A stretch of 64,000 nt of DNA from Hyalangium ruber. Its GTDB lineage: Bacteria; Myxococcota; Myxococcia; Myxococcales; Myxococcaceae. Position numbers and translations under genes: made by a program. The stretch covers positions 124,001 to 188,000 of the forward strand of contig NZ_JAXIVS010000008.1 of assembly GCF_034259325.1 (NCBI RefSeq), written 5' to 3'. The notes under the pieces were generated by a model that saw nothing but the letters and a program-made list of their open reading frames with translations, ran no database searches and was not told where the DNA came from. Below are positions 16,460 through 27,358 of this stretch, in pieces; the first letter of the stretch is position 1, and every line of letters begins with the position of its first letter.

Positions 16460-17785
16460 TCAGAGCAGTCCACGTGCCTTGACGTGCAGGTAGGTGTTGA
16501 TGGCAGCAGCGCCGAAACCCTTCGCGGGCGCACGCACCACCAGCACTCCCGAGTCTCGCAGCGTCACTGCGGTACGGCGGTACTCATCCTCCAGCCGCGC
16601 CGCCGCCTGTCGTGTGTAAGCGTCCTGCGGCGAGCGGGGCACTCCCGTGGCCGCGGCCTGCAGATCCTCGTCCAGAAGCGAGGCCACCACGGGCAGGTGG
16701 CGCGGGCGCAGCATGAGCGTTCGCGCCACCAACGTGCCCGAGGCATCCGGATCCACCAGATCCGTGAAGAGCACCACCATCGAGCGCCGCGAGTTGCGCG
16801 CGAAGGCGAAGTCATAGGCGCGCCCGTAGTCGCTCTCCTCGAGCGCCGCCTCGGCGCGGTAGAGCGCCTCGGTGAGCAGCCTCAGGTGCTCGCGGCCCTT
16901 GCGTGGCGGCAGGTACGTGCGCACGTCGCTGGCGAACGCCAACACTCCCACGAGGTCGCCCGCGTCCAGGCCCACCTTCGCCATGCGCAGCGCCGCGTCC
17001 ACCGCGTGGTCCAGCTTGCGGCGGCCGTCCACCTTGCCCGCCATGTGGCGCCCACAATCCAGCAGCAGCAGCACCGGCTGGTTCCGCTCCGGCTGGTACA
17101 CCCGCACCATGCTGCGAGCCCGTCGCGCCGAGGCCTTCCAGTCGATGGTGCGGTAGTCGTCCCCCGGCCGGTACTCGCGCAGGGACTCGAACTCGCGGCC
17201 CTCGCCAGGACGCCGCTGGGAGCGCTCGGCGGGGGCATCCGAAGCACGCGCCAACTCCAGCGCCTCCTTCGTCAGCGCCGTCAGGTCCGGGTACACCTTC
17301 ACCGCTTGCGCTGCGGGAAGTCGCACCTGTCGCGCGCACAGTCCCAATGGTCCCAGCAGTCTCAGGTGAATGTCCCCAAACCGTAGATCCCCCCGAGCGG
17401 GAGGGCGCACCGTGTAGGTCAGCCGCGAGGGCCGGGGGCCTGGCGCCAGGGAGAAGCGCTGCCGGTGCCCCTGAACCGTTACCTCCGCAGGGGCTTCGTC
17501 CCGCGCCTCGCCCCGCACGGGCTTGTCCCGGCGGCACGTGAGCTCCAGATGCACGGGGTTGTCCACTCCGGAGCGCAGGATGGGCTCCACCTCGCGCCGC
17601 GTCTCCACATCCTCGGCGCGCGGAGCGGACAGGAAGTCCACCGCGCACAGCACCACCACCGCCACGTCGAGCGCCAGGGACAGCCAGCCGAACGCGGGGC
17701 TCGCCACGGCCAGCGCCGCCGGCACGAGCGCCCCCGCCAGCAGCGCCACGGCGAGCCCAGTGGGCACGGGGCGGCCCAGGCTCAC
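16460..17785 (-). CDS. DUF58 domain protein
   Basis: A 441-residue membrane-anchored protein. Two N-terminal hydrophobic helices (about residues 8-50) precede a beta-rich region. The DUF58 signature [22 protein letters not shown] then leads into a von Willebrand A-like fold ([36 protein letters not shown]). DUF58 proteins pair with MoxR ATPases, here encoded immediately upstream with a 4-base GTGA overlap. MoxR-DUF58 units act as chaperone systems for assembling metalloenzymes or envelope complexes; the client here is unknown. The GTG start is set by the overlap. Confidence 0.9.
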   Translation of the reverse strand: MSLGRPVPTGLAVALLAGALVPAALAVASPAFGWLSLALDVAVVVLCAVDFLSAPRAEDVETRREVEPILRSGVDNPVHLELTCRRDKPVRGEARDEAPAEVTVQGHRQRFSLAPGPRPSRLTYTVRPPARGDLRFGDIHLRLLGPLGLCARQVRLPAAQAVKVYPDLTALTKEALELARASDAPAERSQRRPGEGREFESLREYRPGDDYRTIDWKASARRARSMVRVYQPERNQPVLLLLDCGRHMAGKVDGRRKLDHAVDAALRMAKVGLDAGDLVGVLAFASDVRTYLPPRKGREHLRLLTEALYRAEAALEESDYGRAYDFAFARNSRRSMVVLFTDLVDPDASGTLVARTLMLRPRHLPVVASLLDEDLQAAATGVPRSPQDAYTRQAAARLEDEYRRTAVTLRDSGVLVVRAPAKGFGAAAINTYLHVKARGLL

Positions 17786-18717
17786 CGGGGAACCTTCACC
17801 TGCTCCAGCGTCTGTCGCAGCACGTCGTCCGCGGTGACGCCCTCCACCTCGGCCTCGGCCTTGAGCAGCAGCCGGTGGTTCAGGACGCTGGGCACCACGG
17901 CCTTCACGTCGTCCGGGGTGACGAAGTCATTGCCCTGCAGCGCCGCGCGCGCCTTGGCCGCCGCCAGCACCGCCTGCGCCGAGCGGGGAGAGGCTCCCAG
18001 CCGCACCCTCGGGCTGGCGCGCGTCTCGCGGATCAGCTTCACCACATAGGACAGGATGGACTCATCACACGTGAGGCGCGCGGCCCGCTGCTGCAACTCC
18101 ACCAGCGTGGGCATGTCCAGCACGCGCTCCACCGTTGGCTGCCGGCCCTCGCGCTGGTGGAAGCCGCGCAGCATGGCCATCTCCGCCTCGGCCTCCGGGT
18201 AGCCCACCCGCACCCGCATCAGGAAGCGGTCCAGCTGCGCCTCCGGCAGCGGGTAGGTGCCCTCCAGCTCTAGCGGGTTCTGCGTGGCCACCACGAAGAA
18301 CTGCGGCGACAGCGGGTGGCTGGTGCCGTCGATGGTGACCTGACGCTCCTCCATCGCCTCCAGCAGCGCCGCCTGAGTCTTGGGCGGGGTGCGGTTGATC
18401 TCATCGGCCACCAGCAGCTCGGTGAACACGGGGCCGCGCACCAGGCGGAAGGAGTTCTCCGCCGGGTGGAACACGTTGGTGCCGACAATGTCGGTCGGCA
18501 TCAGGTCCGGAGTGAACTGGACACGGGTGAACTGCAGGCCCAGCGCGGAGGCCATGCTGCGCGCGGCGAGCGTCTTGGCCACCCCGGGCACACCCTCCAG
18601 CAGCACATGGCCGCGCGCGAGGAAGGCCGTCACCAGATCGGCGATGACATGGGGCTGACCGAGCACCGTGGCGCCGAGCGCGGCGGTGAGTCGGGAGAGG
18701 GGCGTATCACTGGCCAT
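17782..18717 (-). CDS. MoxR-family AAA+ ATPase
   Basis: A 311-residue MoxR ATPase. Walker A is GVPGVAKT (about residue 39), the region after it carries [13 protein letters not shown], and Walker B is [50 protein letters not shown] includes sensor 1 and the arginine-finger region. The typical C-terminal four-helix domain carries [20 protein letters not shown]. It sits between a zinc-ribbon membrane protein, whose stop codon is directly followed by this ATG, and the DUF58 gene it overlaps, so the three form one operon. Confidence 0.95.
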   Translation of the reverse strand: MASDTPLSRLTAALGATVLGQPHVIADLVTAFLARGHVLLEGVPGVAKTLAARSMASALGLQFTRVQFTPDLMPTDIVGTNVFHPAENSFRLVRGPVFTELLVADEINRTPPKTQAALLEAMEERQVTIDGTSHPLSPQFFVVATQNPLELEGTYPLPEAQLDRFLMRVRVGYPEAEAEMAMLRGFHQREGRQPTVERVLDMPTLVELQQRAARLTCDESILSYVVKLIRETRASPRVRLGASPRSAQAVLAAAKARAALQGNDFVTPDDVKAVVPSVLNHRLLLKAEAEVEGVTADDVLRQTLEQVKVPR

Positions 18718-19689
18718 TTAAGTGGGGCGCTCCTTCAACCCCAGCAGCGAGCCCGCCATCGCCGCCAGCCCGCCGAGCAACCCGATGAAGACGCCGAAGT
18801 CGGGCTTCGAGTTCATCATCGTGTCGTTGCCAATGGAGGCCGGCACCGCCGTGGCATCGACGGACAGCCGGATGAAGACCACGATGTAGAGCACGCAGAA
18901 GATCGACAGGCCCAGCTGCGCCATCCACGGCGCCAGCGGGTGGAGTCGAGGCATGGTCTGGCGCACCCGGAGGATGATGGTGCCCAGCAGGAGCAGCGCT
19001 CCGAGGAAGGCGATGAACCCCGAGCTCATCAGCCCGAGGATCTCTCCCTCGGTGGCCGTCACCTTCCAGGGCAGGAAGCAGGAGAACACGACGACGGCGC
19101 CTCCCACGAAGGCGATCTTGTCCGAGCGCGGCAGGTCGGTGATGAACTCCCGCGCGTCCTGCATGGCCTGCTCGGGCGCGACGATCTTCGAGTTCGTGCC
19201 GGTGAAGGTGCGCGCCGGCTGCGCGGGGGGCGGCATCGCCTGTCGCGGCGGGGGAGGGCGGTCCTCCTCGGGCTCGGCGCTGTCTCGCGGCTCGGGCTCG
19301 GGGGCGCGGCGCGGGGGCACGGAACGAACCCCCGGCTTCGTGGCGGGACGGGACTTCGGTGCGACCGAGGGCCGCGCGCCACTCTTGTTGGCAGTGGCCG
19401 CTGCGCGCGGCTTACCCGGAAGGCTCTTGGAGGCGCTGGCCGGGGGCCGCGAGCGTGGAGCGGGTGCGGCGGCTCGTGGGGCCTCGGCCGCCCCTGTCGA
19501 CTCGTCATCGTCGCCGCCAGCGGCGGGTGGCTCCGAGGAGAGGAAGGACGAGTCGATGATGTAGTCGCACTTGGGGCAGATGGACGTGCCATCCGCGACC
19601 TTGGTGCCACAGCCGGGGCAGTTCAGAGCCTGTGCTCCTTGCGCGAGAAGACGGCCTCGCATCTTCTGGTGGCACGCCGGGCAAGTCAA
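18718..19689 (-). CDS. Zinc-ribbon membrane protein
   Basis: A 323-residue protein. Two zinc-ribbon CxxC pairs occur at the N-terminus (CPACHQK, and CPGCGTKVADGTSICPKCDY with a further pair), followed by about 120 disordered residues rich in Pro, Ala, Arg and acidic blocks. Four to five hydrophobic helices fill the C-terminal half (IAFVGGAVVVFSCFLPW, GFIAFLGALLLLGTIIL, LGLSIFCVLYIVVFI, FGVFIGLLGGLAAMAGSLL). The proposed TTG start at 19689 places the first CxxC at the very start; an upstream start is possible. It heads the MoxR-DUF58 operon. Function unknown. Confidence 0.75.
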   Translation of the reverse strand: MTCPACHQKMRGRLLAQGAQALNCPGCGTKVADGTSICPKCDYIIDSSFLSSEPPAAGGDDDESTGAAEAPRAAAPAPRSRPPASASKSLPGKPRAAATANKSGARPSVAPKSRPATKPGVRSVPPRRAPEPEPRDSAEPEEDRPPPPRQAMPPPAQPARTFTGTNSKIVAPEQAMQDAREFITDLPRSDKIAFVGGAVVVFSCFLPWKVTATEGEILGLMSSGFIAFLGALLLLGTIILRVRQTMPRLHPLAPWMAQLGLSIFCVLYIVVFIRLSVDATAVPASIGNDTMMNSKPDFGVFIGLLGGLAAMAGSLLGLKERPT

Positions 19690-19744
19690 ACGCCTTACGG
19701 TGTAACCCCTGGATTTTAGCGGGGATTTGGCTTACGCCCGCGCC

Positions 19745-21811
19745 ATGCGCCGCCTGCTCTCCGGTCTGTCTGCCTGCATCCTGGCCTGTTGGGTGTTTCC
19801 CGCGTGTGTCCGCTCCGTGCCCCTGCCCGAGGGGGTGGACGCCGAGACGATGGCGAGCCTGGGGGAGTGGGAGGATCGACGCTCGCTGGGAGAGGGGCAG
19901 CTCGTGGCGTGGGCTCAGGGAGGGAAGGGGGCTCCGGTGCGGGCCCGGGCCCTGCGCGCGCTCGCCCGGATCCAGGATCCCGCGACGCTCGACGTCATCC
20001 TCGCCGGCCTCACCGCCGCCGAGCCGGAGGTCCGGGACGAGGCCGCGTTCGCCGCGGGCGAGCTGGCGCTGTCCTGGGAGCCGCTGACGGACGAGGCGAA
20101 GGCCCAGCTCACGGAGGCGCTGCGGCAGGCGGAGGCGGTGGAGGCGGAGGCACGCGTTCAGCGCACGCTGCTGGAGTCCTTCAGCAAGCTGGCCACGGTG
20201 GGCGCGGTGCAGCGGCTCACCGAGCGGCTCACGGACGGGCGCGAAGGCGTGGCGGGGCGAGCGGCCCTGGCCCTGGGCGTGGCCGCACGTCGAGGCGCCT
20301 CCCTCGCGGAAGTGCGGCTCGAGCCGGTGAGCGCGTTGCTCGCCACGGAGCAGCCGGTGGAGTCGCGGTACGGGGCGACCTACCTCCTGGCCTACCTGCG
20401 GAGGCCGGCCGCGCTTGGGCTCCTGCGCCGATGCCTGTCCGACGCGGATCCGGAGGTCCGCGCCCTGTGCGCCAAGGGCTTCGCGGAGGTGGGAGGACCC
20501 GAGGACGCGGTCATCCTGGGCCGGCTGTTGGAGGATCCGGTGCCCCGCGTGGCGGCCGAGGCGGCCCGGACGCTGGCGAGAATCGCGGGGGGCTGCAGCG
20601 GTCCGTGTACCGCGCTGGAGGCGCTGGAGGCACTGAAGACCCGAGCCGCACGCATCGCGGCGGGAGAGTCCGCGGCGGGACATGCGCTGCTGGCGGTGGC
20701 CCAGCAGGGGCTGCCTTCATTCGGCCGTCCGATGCTGGAGGAACTGCGGCGCTCGCTCCAGGAGGCAGGCAAGCCCTCCTCGGAGGTGGCGGCGGATGAC
20801 GTGGCGTGGCTCGACTGCCGGCTCGCCGCGGCGATGGACCGACAGACGGGAGCGCTCGCCGAGGTGCTGCGCTGTGGCGGAGGGCGAGTACACGAGGCGC
20901 GGCGGCTGGCGCTCGGTCTGCGCGAAGTGGCCCAGTCCCAGGATCAGGGCGGTGCGAAGGATGCGGTGGCCGCGCTGCGCCACCCGGACGCGCGGGTACG
21001 CCTGGCCGCGCTGGAGGCCGTGAGTGCGCGGCCTGTGCCAGAGGCGGTAGAGCCCCTCCGGGCCCTCATGGGCGGAGAAGATCTGGTAGCCGCCGGAGGC
21101 GCGGCCGCGGCCGCCGGTGAGCTGAAGGCCACCGAGGCCCTGCCCGAGGTGCATGCGCTGGCGGCGCGGGTGTCCCATGAGCCGGACCTGGCGGCTCCGG
21201 TGGCGGGAGCCCTGGTGGCGCTGGCGGGCAAGGAGGCGGAGCCGGTGTTCCGCGCGTGGCTGACGCACCCTCACGCCAACGTGCGCCGCGTGGCGGCCGA
21301 GGCCCTCACCGGACTCACGGGCCAGCCCGTGCGCTCGGCTCGCGTGGAGCTTCCTCCGGACACCTTCCGCCCGCCCGCCGCGCCCGCCGGAGCCACGCTC
21401 ACCTTCCGCACCCGCAAGGGAGACTTCACCGTCGCACTGGACGCCGAGCAGGCGCCGCGCACCTCGGGCAACCTCTACGCCCTGGCGCGCAAGGGCTACT
21501 TCAAGAACATCCGCTTCCACCGCGTGGTGCCGGACTTCGTCGCGCAGGGCGGCGATCCGCGCGGGGACGGGGAGGGCGGCCCTGGCTACTCCATCCGGTG
21601 CGAGATGACGCGCCGCCCGTACCTGCGCGGCGTCATCGGCATGGCGCTGGCGGGCAAGGACACCGGCGGCAGCCAGTTCTTCTTCACGCACACGCCGCAG
21701 CCGCACCTGGACGGCCGCTACACCGCCTTCGGCGAAGTCACCCAGGGCATGGAGGTGGTGGACGCCCTGCTGGAGGGCGACGTCATCCTCGAGGTGAGCG
21801 TCGAGCCCTGA
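19745..21811 (+). CDS. HEAT-repeat lipoprotein with C-terminal cyclophilin domain
   Basis: A 688-residue protein from the ATG at 19745. A signal peptide ends in a lipobox-like FPAC (C21) or ILAC (C15). Residues 45-530 are tandem HEAT/armadillo-like helical pairs (ALRALARIQDPATLDVILAG and many similar). Residues about 535-688 are a complete cyclophilin peptidyl-prolyl isomerase: FTVALDAEQAPRTSGNLYALA, IRFHRVVPDFVAQGGDP with the catalytic R, F and Q, and SQFFFTHTPQPHLDGRYTAFGEV. The tryptophan of human CypA is replaced by histidine in PHLDG. The fusion suggests an envelope scaffold that presents a foldase to client proteins (inference). Convergent with the HD-GYP gene. Confidence 0.93.
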   Translation: MRRLLSGLSACILACWVFPACVRSVPLPEGVDAETMASLGEWEDRRSLGEGQLVAWAQGGKGAPVRARALRALARIQDPATLDVILAGLTAAEPEVRDEAAFAAGELALSWEPLTDEAKAQLTEALRQAEAVEAEARVQRTLLESFSKLATVGAVQRLTERLTDGREGVAGRAALALGVAARRGASLAEVRLEPVSALLATEQPVESRYGATYLLAYLRRPAALGLLRRCLSDADPEVRALCAKGFAEVGGPEDAVILGRLLEDPVPRVAAEAARTLARIAGGCSGPCTALEALEALKTRAARIAAGESAAGHALLAVAQQGLPSFGRPMLEELRRSLQEAGKPSSEVAADDVAWLDCRLAAAMDRQTGALAEVLRCGGGRVHEARRLALGLREVAQSQDQGGAKDAVAALRHPDARVRLAALEAVSARPVPEAVEPLRALMGGEDLVAAGGAAAAAGELKATEALPEVHALAARVSHEPDLAAPVAGALVALAGKEAEPVFRAWLTHPHANVRRVAAEALTGLTGQPVRSARVELPPDTFRPPAAPAGATLTFRTRKGDFTVALDAEQAPRTSGNLYALARKGYFKNIRFHRVVPDFVAQGGDPRGDGEGGPGYSIRCEMTRRPYLRGVIGMALAGKDTGGSQFFFTHTPQPHLDGRYTAFGEVTQGMEVVDALLEGDVILEVSVEP

Positions 21812-21826
21812 GGGCGCGAGCCGGGC

Positions 21827-22915
21827 TCAGGCCGCCGGGAGCGACAGGTCGCCGAAGCGCTTGAGCTCGTGCGCCTCCATCTCCTCGACCTGCGAGCGGA
21901 TGCGAGCCCACTCCGAGTCCGGCACGCGCATGAACGCGTTGGCCAGCGCCGGATCGAACTGCGAGCCGGAGCAGCGCTGGATCTCATCCTGGGCGATCTG
22001 CAGCGGCCGGCCCTTGCGATAGGGCCTGTCCGAGGTGATGGCGTCCAGCGTGTCCACGATGGAGAAGATGCGCGCGCCGATGACGATGTTCTCCCCGGCG
22101 AGCTTCTGCGGGTAGCCCTTGCCGTCCCAGCGCTCCTGATGCTGCAGGACGATGACGGAGGCCTCGCGCAGGTAGGGCATCTTCGCCAGCATCCGGAAGC
22201 CGAACTCCGGGTGCTTGCGCATCTCCTCCCACTCGTCGGGCGTCAGCGGCCCGGGCTTGAGCAGGATGGAGTCGCGCACGCCGATCTTCCCGATGTCGTG
22301 CAGCAGCGCGCCTTGCTCCACCACGTCCAGCGCGCCGCCCGTCAGGCCGATCTCCTCGGCCAGCCGCCGCGCGTACAGGGACACGCGCCGCGAATGCCAC
22401 TGCGTCTCCGTGTCGCGGTAGTCCAGGGCGCTGATCAGCCCCTCCAGCAGCCCCGAGGTGCGCTCCACCACGCGCCGCTCCAGCTCGCGGTTGATGGCCG
22501 TCAGCTCGGCGTTCTTCTCGGCCACCTCGCGGGTGAGGCGCTCGTTGGCCTCCACCAGCCGGTAGTGCTCGAACGCCTGGCGTACGCTGCTCGTCAGGTC
22601 CGCCAGCGACCAGGGCTTGCCCAGCAGGCGGTACACCTCGCCGCGGTTGACGGCCTCGGAGGCCGTGCGGAAGTCGGCCGCCGCCGTCAGCATCAGCCGC
22701 ACCGCGCGCGGGTTCTTCTCTCGCAGCGCCGACAGCAGCTCGATGCCGTTGAGAAACGGCATCATGAAGTCCGTCAGGACGACCTGGAATCCCTCTTCGC
22801 GTGCGGCTTGGACCGGGTCGTTGTGTGTGACGACCTCGTAGCCCTCGGAATGGAGAATGCGGGAGAGCGCGGCGAGGATTCGCACGTCGTCATCCACCAC
22901 GAGGATGCGGTCCAT
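21827..22915 (-). CDS. Response regulator with HD-GYP domain
   Basis: A 362-residue RpfG-type protein. The receiver domain (residues 1-120) has the acidic VVDDD pocket, phosphoacceptor aspartate in VVLTDFMMP, and KPW. A coiled-coil linker (residues 125-155) leads into the HD-GYP cyclic-di-GMP phosphodiesterase domain: HSRRVSLYARRLAEEIGL, HDIGKIGVRDSILLKPG, and QHQERWDGKGYP. The GYP is intact, but the second histidine of the usual HHE is Q. Predicted to hydrolyse c-di-GMP in response to phosphorylation. Stands alone; the divergent neighbour starts 252 bases away. Confidence 0.94.
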   Translation of the reverse strand: MDRILVVDDDVRILAALSRILHSEGYEVVTHNDPVQAAREEGFQVVLTDFMMPFLNGIELLSALREKNPRAVRLMLTAAADFRTASEAVNRGEVYRLLGKPWSLADLTSSVRQAFEHYRLVEANERLTREVAEKNAELTAINRELERRVVERTSGLLEGLISALDYRDTETQWHSRRVSLYARRLAEEIGLTGGALDVVEQGALLHDIGKIGVRDSILLKPGPLTPDEWEEMRKHPEFGFRMLAKMPYLREASVIVLQHQERWDGKGYPQKLAGENIVIGARIFSIVDTLDAITSDRPYRKGRPLQIAQDEIQRCSGSQFDPALANAFMRVPDSEWARIRSQVEEMEAHELKRFGDLSLPAA

Positions 22916-23113
22916 GTGTTCAAAGTCTCCGACGTAAGGCAGGGTCAGCGAGGCCCCTTATACACGCCTTCAGTCGAGGGCAGACAGGGGGGCCTGATCC
23001 GGGAATGAAGTATCGCTTTTGCCGAACCCCCCAAACCGTTGGGCAAGGACCCCGCACCCTACGTCCTTGACAGCCAACTGGCGCTTGCCTGTCCGGCTGG
23101 GGGTGGTTTATGG

Positions 23114-23127
23114 TGCGCCAGGGCGCA
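23114..23127. promoter_or_regulatory. Dyad symmetry, candidate operator
   Basis: TGCGCC (23114-23119) and GGCGCA (23122-23127) are separated by AG and lie about 40 bases before the ATG of the oxidoreductase. A second imperfect feature upstream, AAGGAC (23045-23050) with GTCCTT (23063-23068), overlaps a TTGACA. Together they suggest repressor control of the 23168-25289 operon; no regulator gene is adjacent. Confidence 0.35.
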
Positions 23128-23167
23128 TTGATTGTGTCTAACCCCCTGAATTCTGGAGTGTTCTCCG

Positions 23168-24169
23168 ATGGCTAGAGCCCTCGAAGGGCCGGTGCCGGTG
23201 GTGGTCATGGGGCTTGGGTTCATCGGGCAGGAGATTGCCCGCGCGGCGCTTGCTTCCTCGGAGGTCGAGCTGATTGGCGCGGTGGACACCAGCCCCCAGC
23301 TGAACGGTCGCCCGCTCGCCGAGGTGCTGGGCCAGCCCGTCGGCAAGCTGAAGGTCTCCGACTCGCTGGAGCGCGCGCTGGGTCGTCGCAAGGGCGCGGT
23401 GCTGTTGCATGCCACCGGCTCTCGGCTGCCGCAGGTGATGGATCAGCTGCTGGAGGCCGTGAAGCTGGGCGTGCCCGTGGTCTCCACGTGCGAGGAACTG
23501 GCGTTTCCCTTCCTCAAGCACCCGGAGCTGGCCGACAAGTTGGATCGAGCAGCGCAGAAGGGCGGCGTGGCGGTGCTGGGCACGGGCGTCAACCCAGGCT
23601 TCGTGATGGATCGGCTGGTGGCCACGGCGGGGCAGGCGTGCGGCCCGGTGCGGCGCGCCTCCGTCACCCGCGTGGTGGACGCGCGCACCCGGCGCGAGGC
23701 TCTGCAGCGCAAGGTGGGCGCGGGGCTGACGGAGGACGAGTTCTTCGCCCTGGTGGACAAGGATCAGCTGGGCCACGTGGGGCTGGTGGAGTCGGCGGCG
23801 CTGTGCGCGCTGGGGCTCGGCCTGGACTGTGACGACTATGAGGAGGAGGTGGCTCCGGTGATGGCCGAAGAGGACATCTCTGGAGGGGCGTTTCCGGTAC
23901 GCAAGGGGCGGGTGGCGGGCATTTTCCAGTCCGTGGTGGGATTGGATGATGGGCAGGAGCGGGTGCGGCTGGAGCTGACCATCGCCGTGGGGGCGGAGGA
24001 CCCGCGCGATCGCATCGAGATCGACGCGGAGCCGAAGATCGTCGTGGAGATCCCGGGGGGCGTTTCGGGTGACCGGGCTACCGCGAATTCGCTGGTGAAC
24101 GCCGCGCCGCGCCTGACGGCCGCGGAGGCGGGGCTTCTGACCGTGCTCGAACTTCCAGCCGGTCGCTAG
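23168..24169 (+). CDS. NAD(P)-dependent dihydrodipicolinate-reductase-like oxidoreductase
   Basis: A 333-residue Rossmann enzyme. The nucleotide motif VMGLGFIGQEIARAAL is at the N-terminus, followed by LIGAVDTSP. The catalytic half includes LLHATGSRLPQVMDQLLEAV, VVSTCEELAFPFL, and VLGTGVNPGFVMDRLV. This layout matches the DapB-like group that includes 2,4-diaminopentanoate dehydrogenase rather than true DapB, which is shorter. It is followed after 17 bases by a MaoC-type dehydratase pair, so the product probably acts in amino-acid or acyl-CoA catabolism. The substrate cannot be read from sequence. CTGGAG lies upstream of the ATG. Confidence 0.8.
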   Translation: MARALEGPVPVVVMGLGFIGQEIARAALASSEVELIGAVDTSPQLNGRPLAEVLGQPVGKLKVSDSLERALGRRKGAVLLHATGSRLPQVMDQLLEAVKLGVPVVSTCEELAFPFLKHPELADKLDRAAQKGGVAVLGTGVNPGFVMDRLVATAGQACGPVRRASVTRVVDARTRREALQRKVGAGLTEDEFFALVDKDQLGHVGLVESAALCALGLGLDCDDYEEEVAPVMAEEDISGGAFPVRKGRVAGIFQSVVGLDDGQERVRLELTIAVGAEDPRDRIEIDAEPKIVVEIPGGVSGDRATANSLVNAAPRLTAAEAGLLTVLELPAGR

Positions 24170-24186
24170 GAATCAAGGGAGGGGAC

Positions 24187-24636
24187 ATGTTGGACAAGAA
24201 CGCGATTGGCCGCTCTTCGCCGCCAACGCTCAACGAGGTGGAGAAGGGGTCCATCCGACGCTTCGCCGAGGCGATTGGCGACTACAACCCCATCTACTAC
24301 GACGAGGAGTACGCCCGGGCCTCCGGCTACCCCACCATCGTGGCGCCTCCGACCTTTCCGGCCTCGTTCCACTCCGCGGCGGATCTGCGGGAGTTGCTCG
24401 GGGTGGGCATCAAGAGCCTGCTGCACGCCGAGCAGGGCTTCGAGTACGAGCGGCCCATCTTCGCCGGTGACCGCATCTATGTGGCCACCAAGGTGGCCGA
24501 CGTGCTCGAGCGCAGCGGCCCCGCCGGGAGGATGGATGTGGCCGTCATCGAGGACGAGGGTCGGGATGAGGAAGGCAACCTGGTCTTCCGGGCCCGCCGC
24601 ACGCTGATCGTCCGCGCCTCGAAGGAGAACACCTGA
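24187..24636 (+). CDS. MaoC-like dehydratase, non-catalytic (HadA-like) subunit
   Basis: A 149-residue hot-dog-fold protein of the FAS1-like/MaoC N-terminal group. The hydratase-2 motif appears as AEAIGDYNPIYYDEEYARASGYPTI: the Asp and NP are present, but the catalytic His is Tyr (NPIYY rather than NPVH). This is the pattern of the structural subunit in HadA-HadB heterodimers. GGGAGGGG lies just before the ATG. The stop TGA shares a base with the ATG of the next gene, which encodes the complementary subunit. Confidence 0.88.
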   Translation: MLDKNAIGRSSPPTLNEVEKGSIRRFAEAIGDYNPIYYDEEYARASGYPTIVAPPTFPASFHSAADLRELLGVGIKSLLHAEQGFEYERPIFAGDRIYVATKVADVLERSGPAGRMDVAVIEDEGRDEEGNLVFRARRTLIVRASKENT

Positions 24637-25289
24637 TGCCCGCGCGCAAGCTCTACTTCGAAAGCATCCGGGTCGGTGACGAGCTGCCGGCGCTCGCCAA
24701 GGCGCCGGTGGACCGCGTCCAGCTCTCCCGCTACGCGGGGGCCAGCGGGGACTACAACCCGGTGCATGTGGACGAGGTCTACGCCAAGAGCGTGGGCATG
24801 CCGTCCGTGTACGCCCCGGGCATGCTCATCATGGGCATGCTGGGCCAGCTCATCAGCGACTGGGCGCGCGGCGGTCAGCTGCGTCGCTATGGCGTGCGCT
24901 TCATCAAGATGGTGTGGCCGGGCGACACGGTGGTCTGCAAGGGCCGGGTGAGCGACCGGCACGGCTCCGGCGGCCGCTACTTCGTCGAGATCGACCTGTG
25001 GGCGGAGAACCAGCGGGGCGAGCTGCTGATGAAGGGCCAGTCCGTCATCCAGCTCTTCTACTCGCTGGAGGACGAGAACCGGCAGCGCGCCGGCCAGGCG
25101 CCCATCGTCGTCGAGGTGCCCCGCGAGAGCATCCTGACCACGCCCGCCCAGGGAAACGGTGAGGGCGAGGGAGCAACCGAGGAGACGGGCGCCAAGAAGG
25201 CCCCTAGCAGCGCCAAGAAGTCGGCCAAGACGGCCACGGCGCCCACCCCGGCTCCCATGCCCGGGGCGGCCAAGAAGCCCAAGAAGTAG
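24636..25289 (+). CDS. MaoC-family dehydratase, catalytic (HadB-like) subunit
   Basis: A 217-residue protein. Residues 1-150 are a MaoC hot-dog fold with the complete hydratase-2 motif: YAGASGDYNPVHVDEVYAKS carries both catalytic Asp and His. The last 45 residues are an unusual low-complexity Lys/Ala/Pro tail (KKAPSSAKKSAKTAT and similar), absent from ordinary HadB. It overlaps the HadA-like gene by one base. Together they should dehydrate (3R)-hydroxyacyl-ACP or -CoA. The basic tail may be disordered or may mediate contact with acidic partners (inference). Confidence 0.9.
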   Translation: MPARKLYFESIRVGDELPALAKAPVDRVQLSRYAGASGDYNPVHVDEVYAKSVGMPSVYAPGMLIMGMLGQLISDWARGGQLRRYGVRFIKMVWPGDTVVCKGRVSDRHGSGGRYFVEIDLWAENQRGELLMKGQSVIQLFYSLEDENRQRAGQAPIVVEVPRESILTTPAQGNGEGEGATEETGAKKAPSSAKKSAKTATAPTPAPMPGAAKKPKK

Positions 25290-25295
25290 GACGAT

Positions 25296-25341
25296 TTCGG
25301 ACACGCCGAATGAAGTGGGGTGGACACCCCACGACGCGTGG
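25296..25341 (+). terminator. Clustered hairpins after the dehydratase operon
   Basis: Three GC-rich hairpins: TTCGG/CCGAA (25296-25310), GTGGGGT (25315-25321) with ACCCCAC (25326-25332), and CCACG/CGTGG (25329-25341). The second and third share bases and cannot form together. No T-run follows. They may terminate the upstream operon or attenuate reading into the acyl-CoA dehydrogenase gene. Confidence 0.4.
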
Positions 25342-25353
25342 CGTCACTTGCGG

Positions 25354-25381
25354 TTGACTCTGGAATCAATCGACGTAACAC
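25354..25381 (+). promoter_or_regulatory. Weak promoter-like sequence before acyl-CoA dehydrogenase
   Basis: TTGACT (25354-25359) lies 16 bases before TAACAC (25376-25381). The -35 is good, the -10 poor (3 of 6). The location, just after the hairpins and 70 bases before the gene, is suitable. Confidence 0.3.
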
Positions 25382-25450
25382 TTCTTCTCGTCACTGGACG
25401 CCGCTGACCGCAATTGGCCAGGCAGCGAGCTCCAGGCGACGGGAGAAGCC

Positions 25451-27298
<1,848 letters not shown>

Positions 27299-27319
27299 CG
27301 CTTCGCCCTGAAGGTTCCA

Positions 27320-27358
27320 CGGCCACTCGGGTTCGACCCCGGGTGGCCGTTTCCTTTT
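27320..27358 (+). terminator. Rho-independent terminator of the acyl-CoA dehydrogenase gene
   Basis: A 12-bp stem: CGGCCACTCGGG (27320-27331) pairs with CCCGGGTGGCCG (27338-27349), with one G-T wobble and a 6-base loop, followed by TTTCCTTTT. It starts 22 bases after the stop codon and lies between convergent genes. Confidence 0.85.

Noticed and set aside
23067-23095. TTGACA as the -35 of a promoter for the 23168 operon
   Set aside because: No acceptable -10 lies 15-19 bases downstream; the bases there are GC-rich. It overlaps an inverted repeat instead.
27320-27349. tRNA T-arm-like sequence (GGTTCGACCCC)
   Set aside because: There is no acceptor stem, anticodon arm or CCA around it. The bases form a longer 12-bp hairpin followed by a T-run, i.e. 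a terminator.
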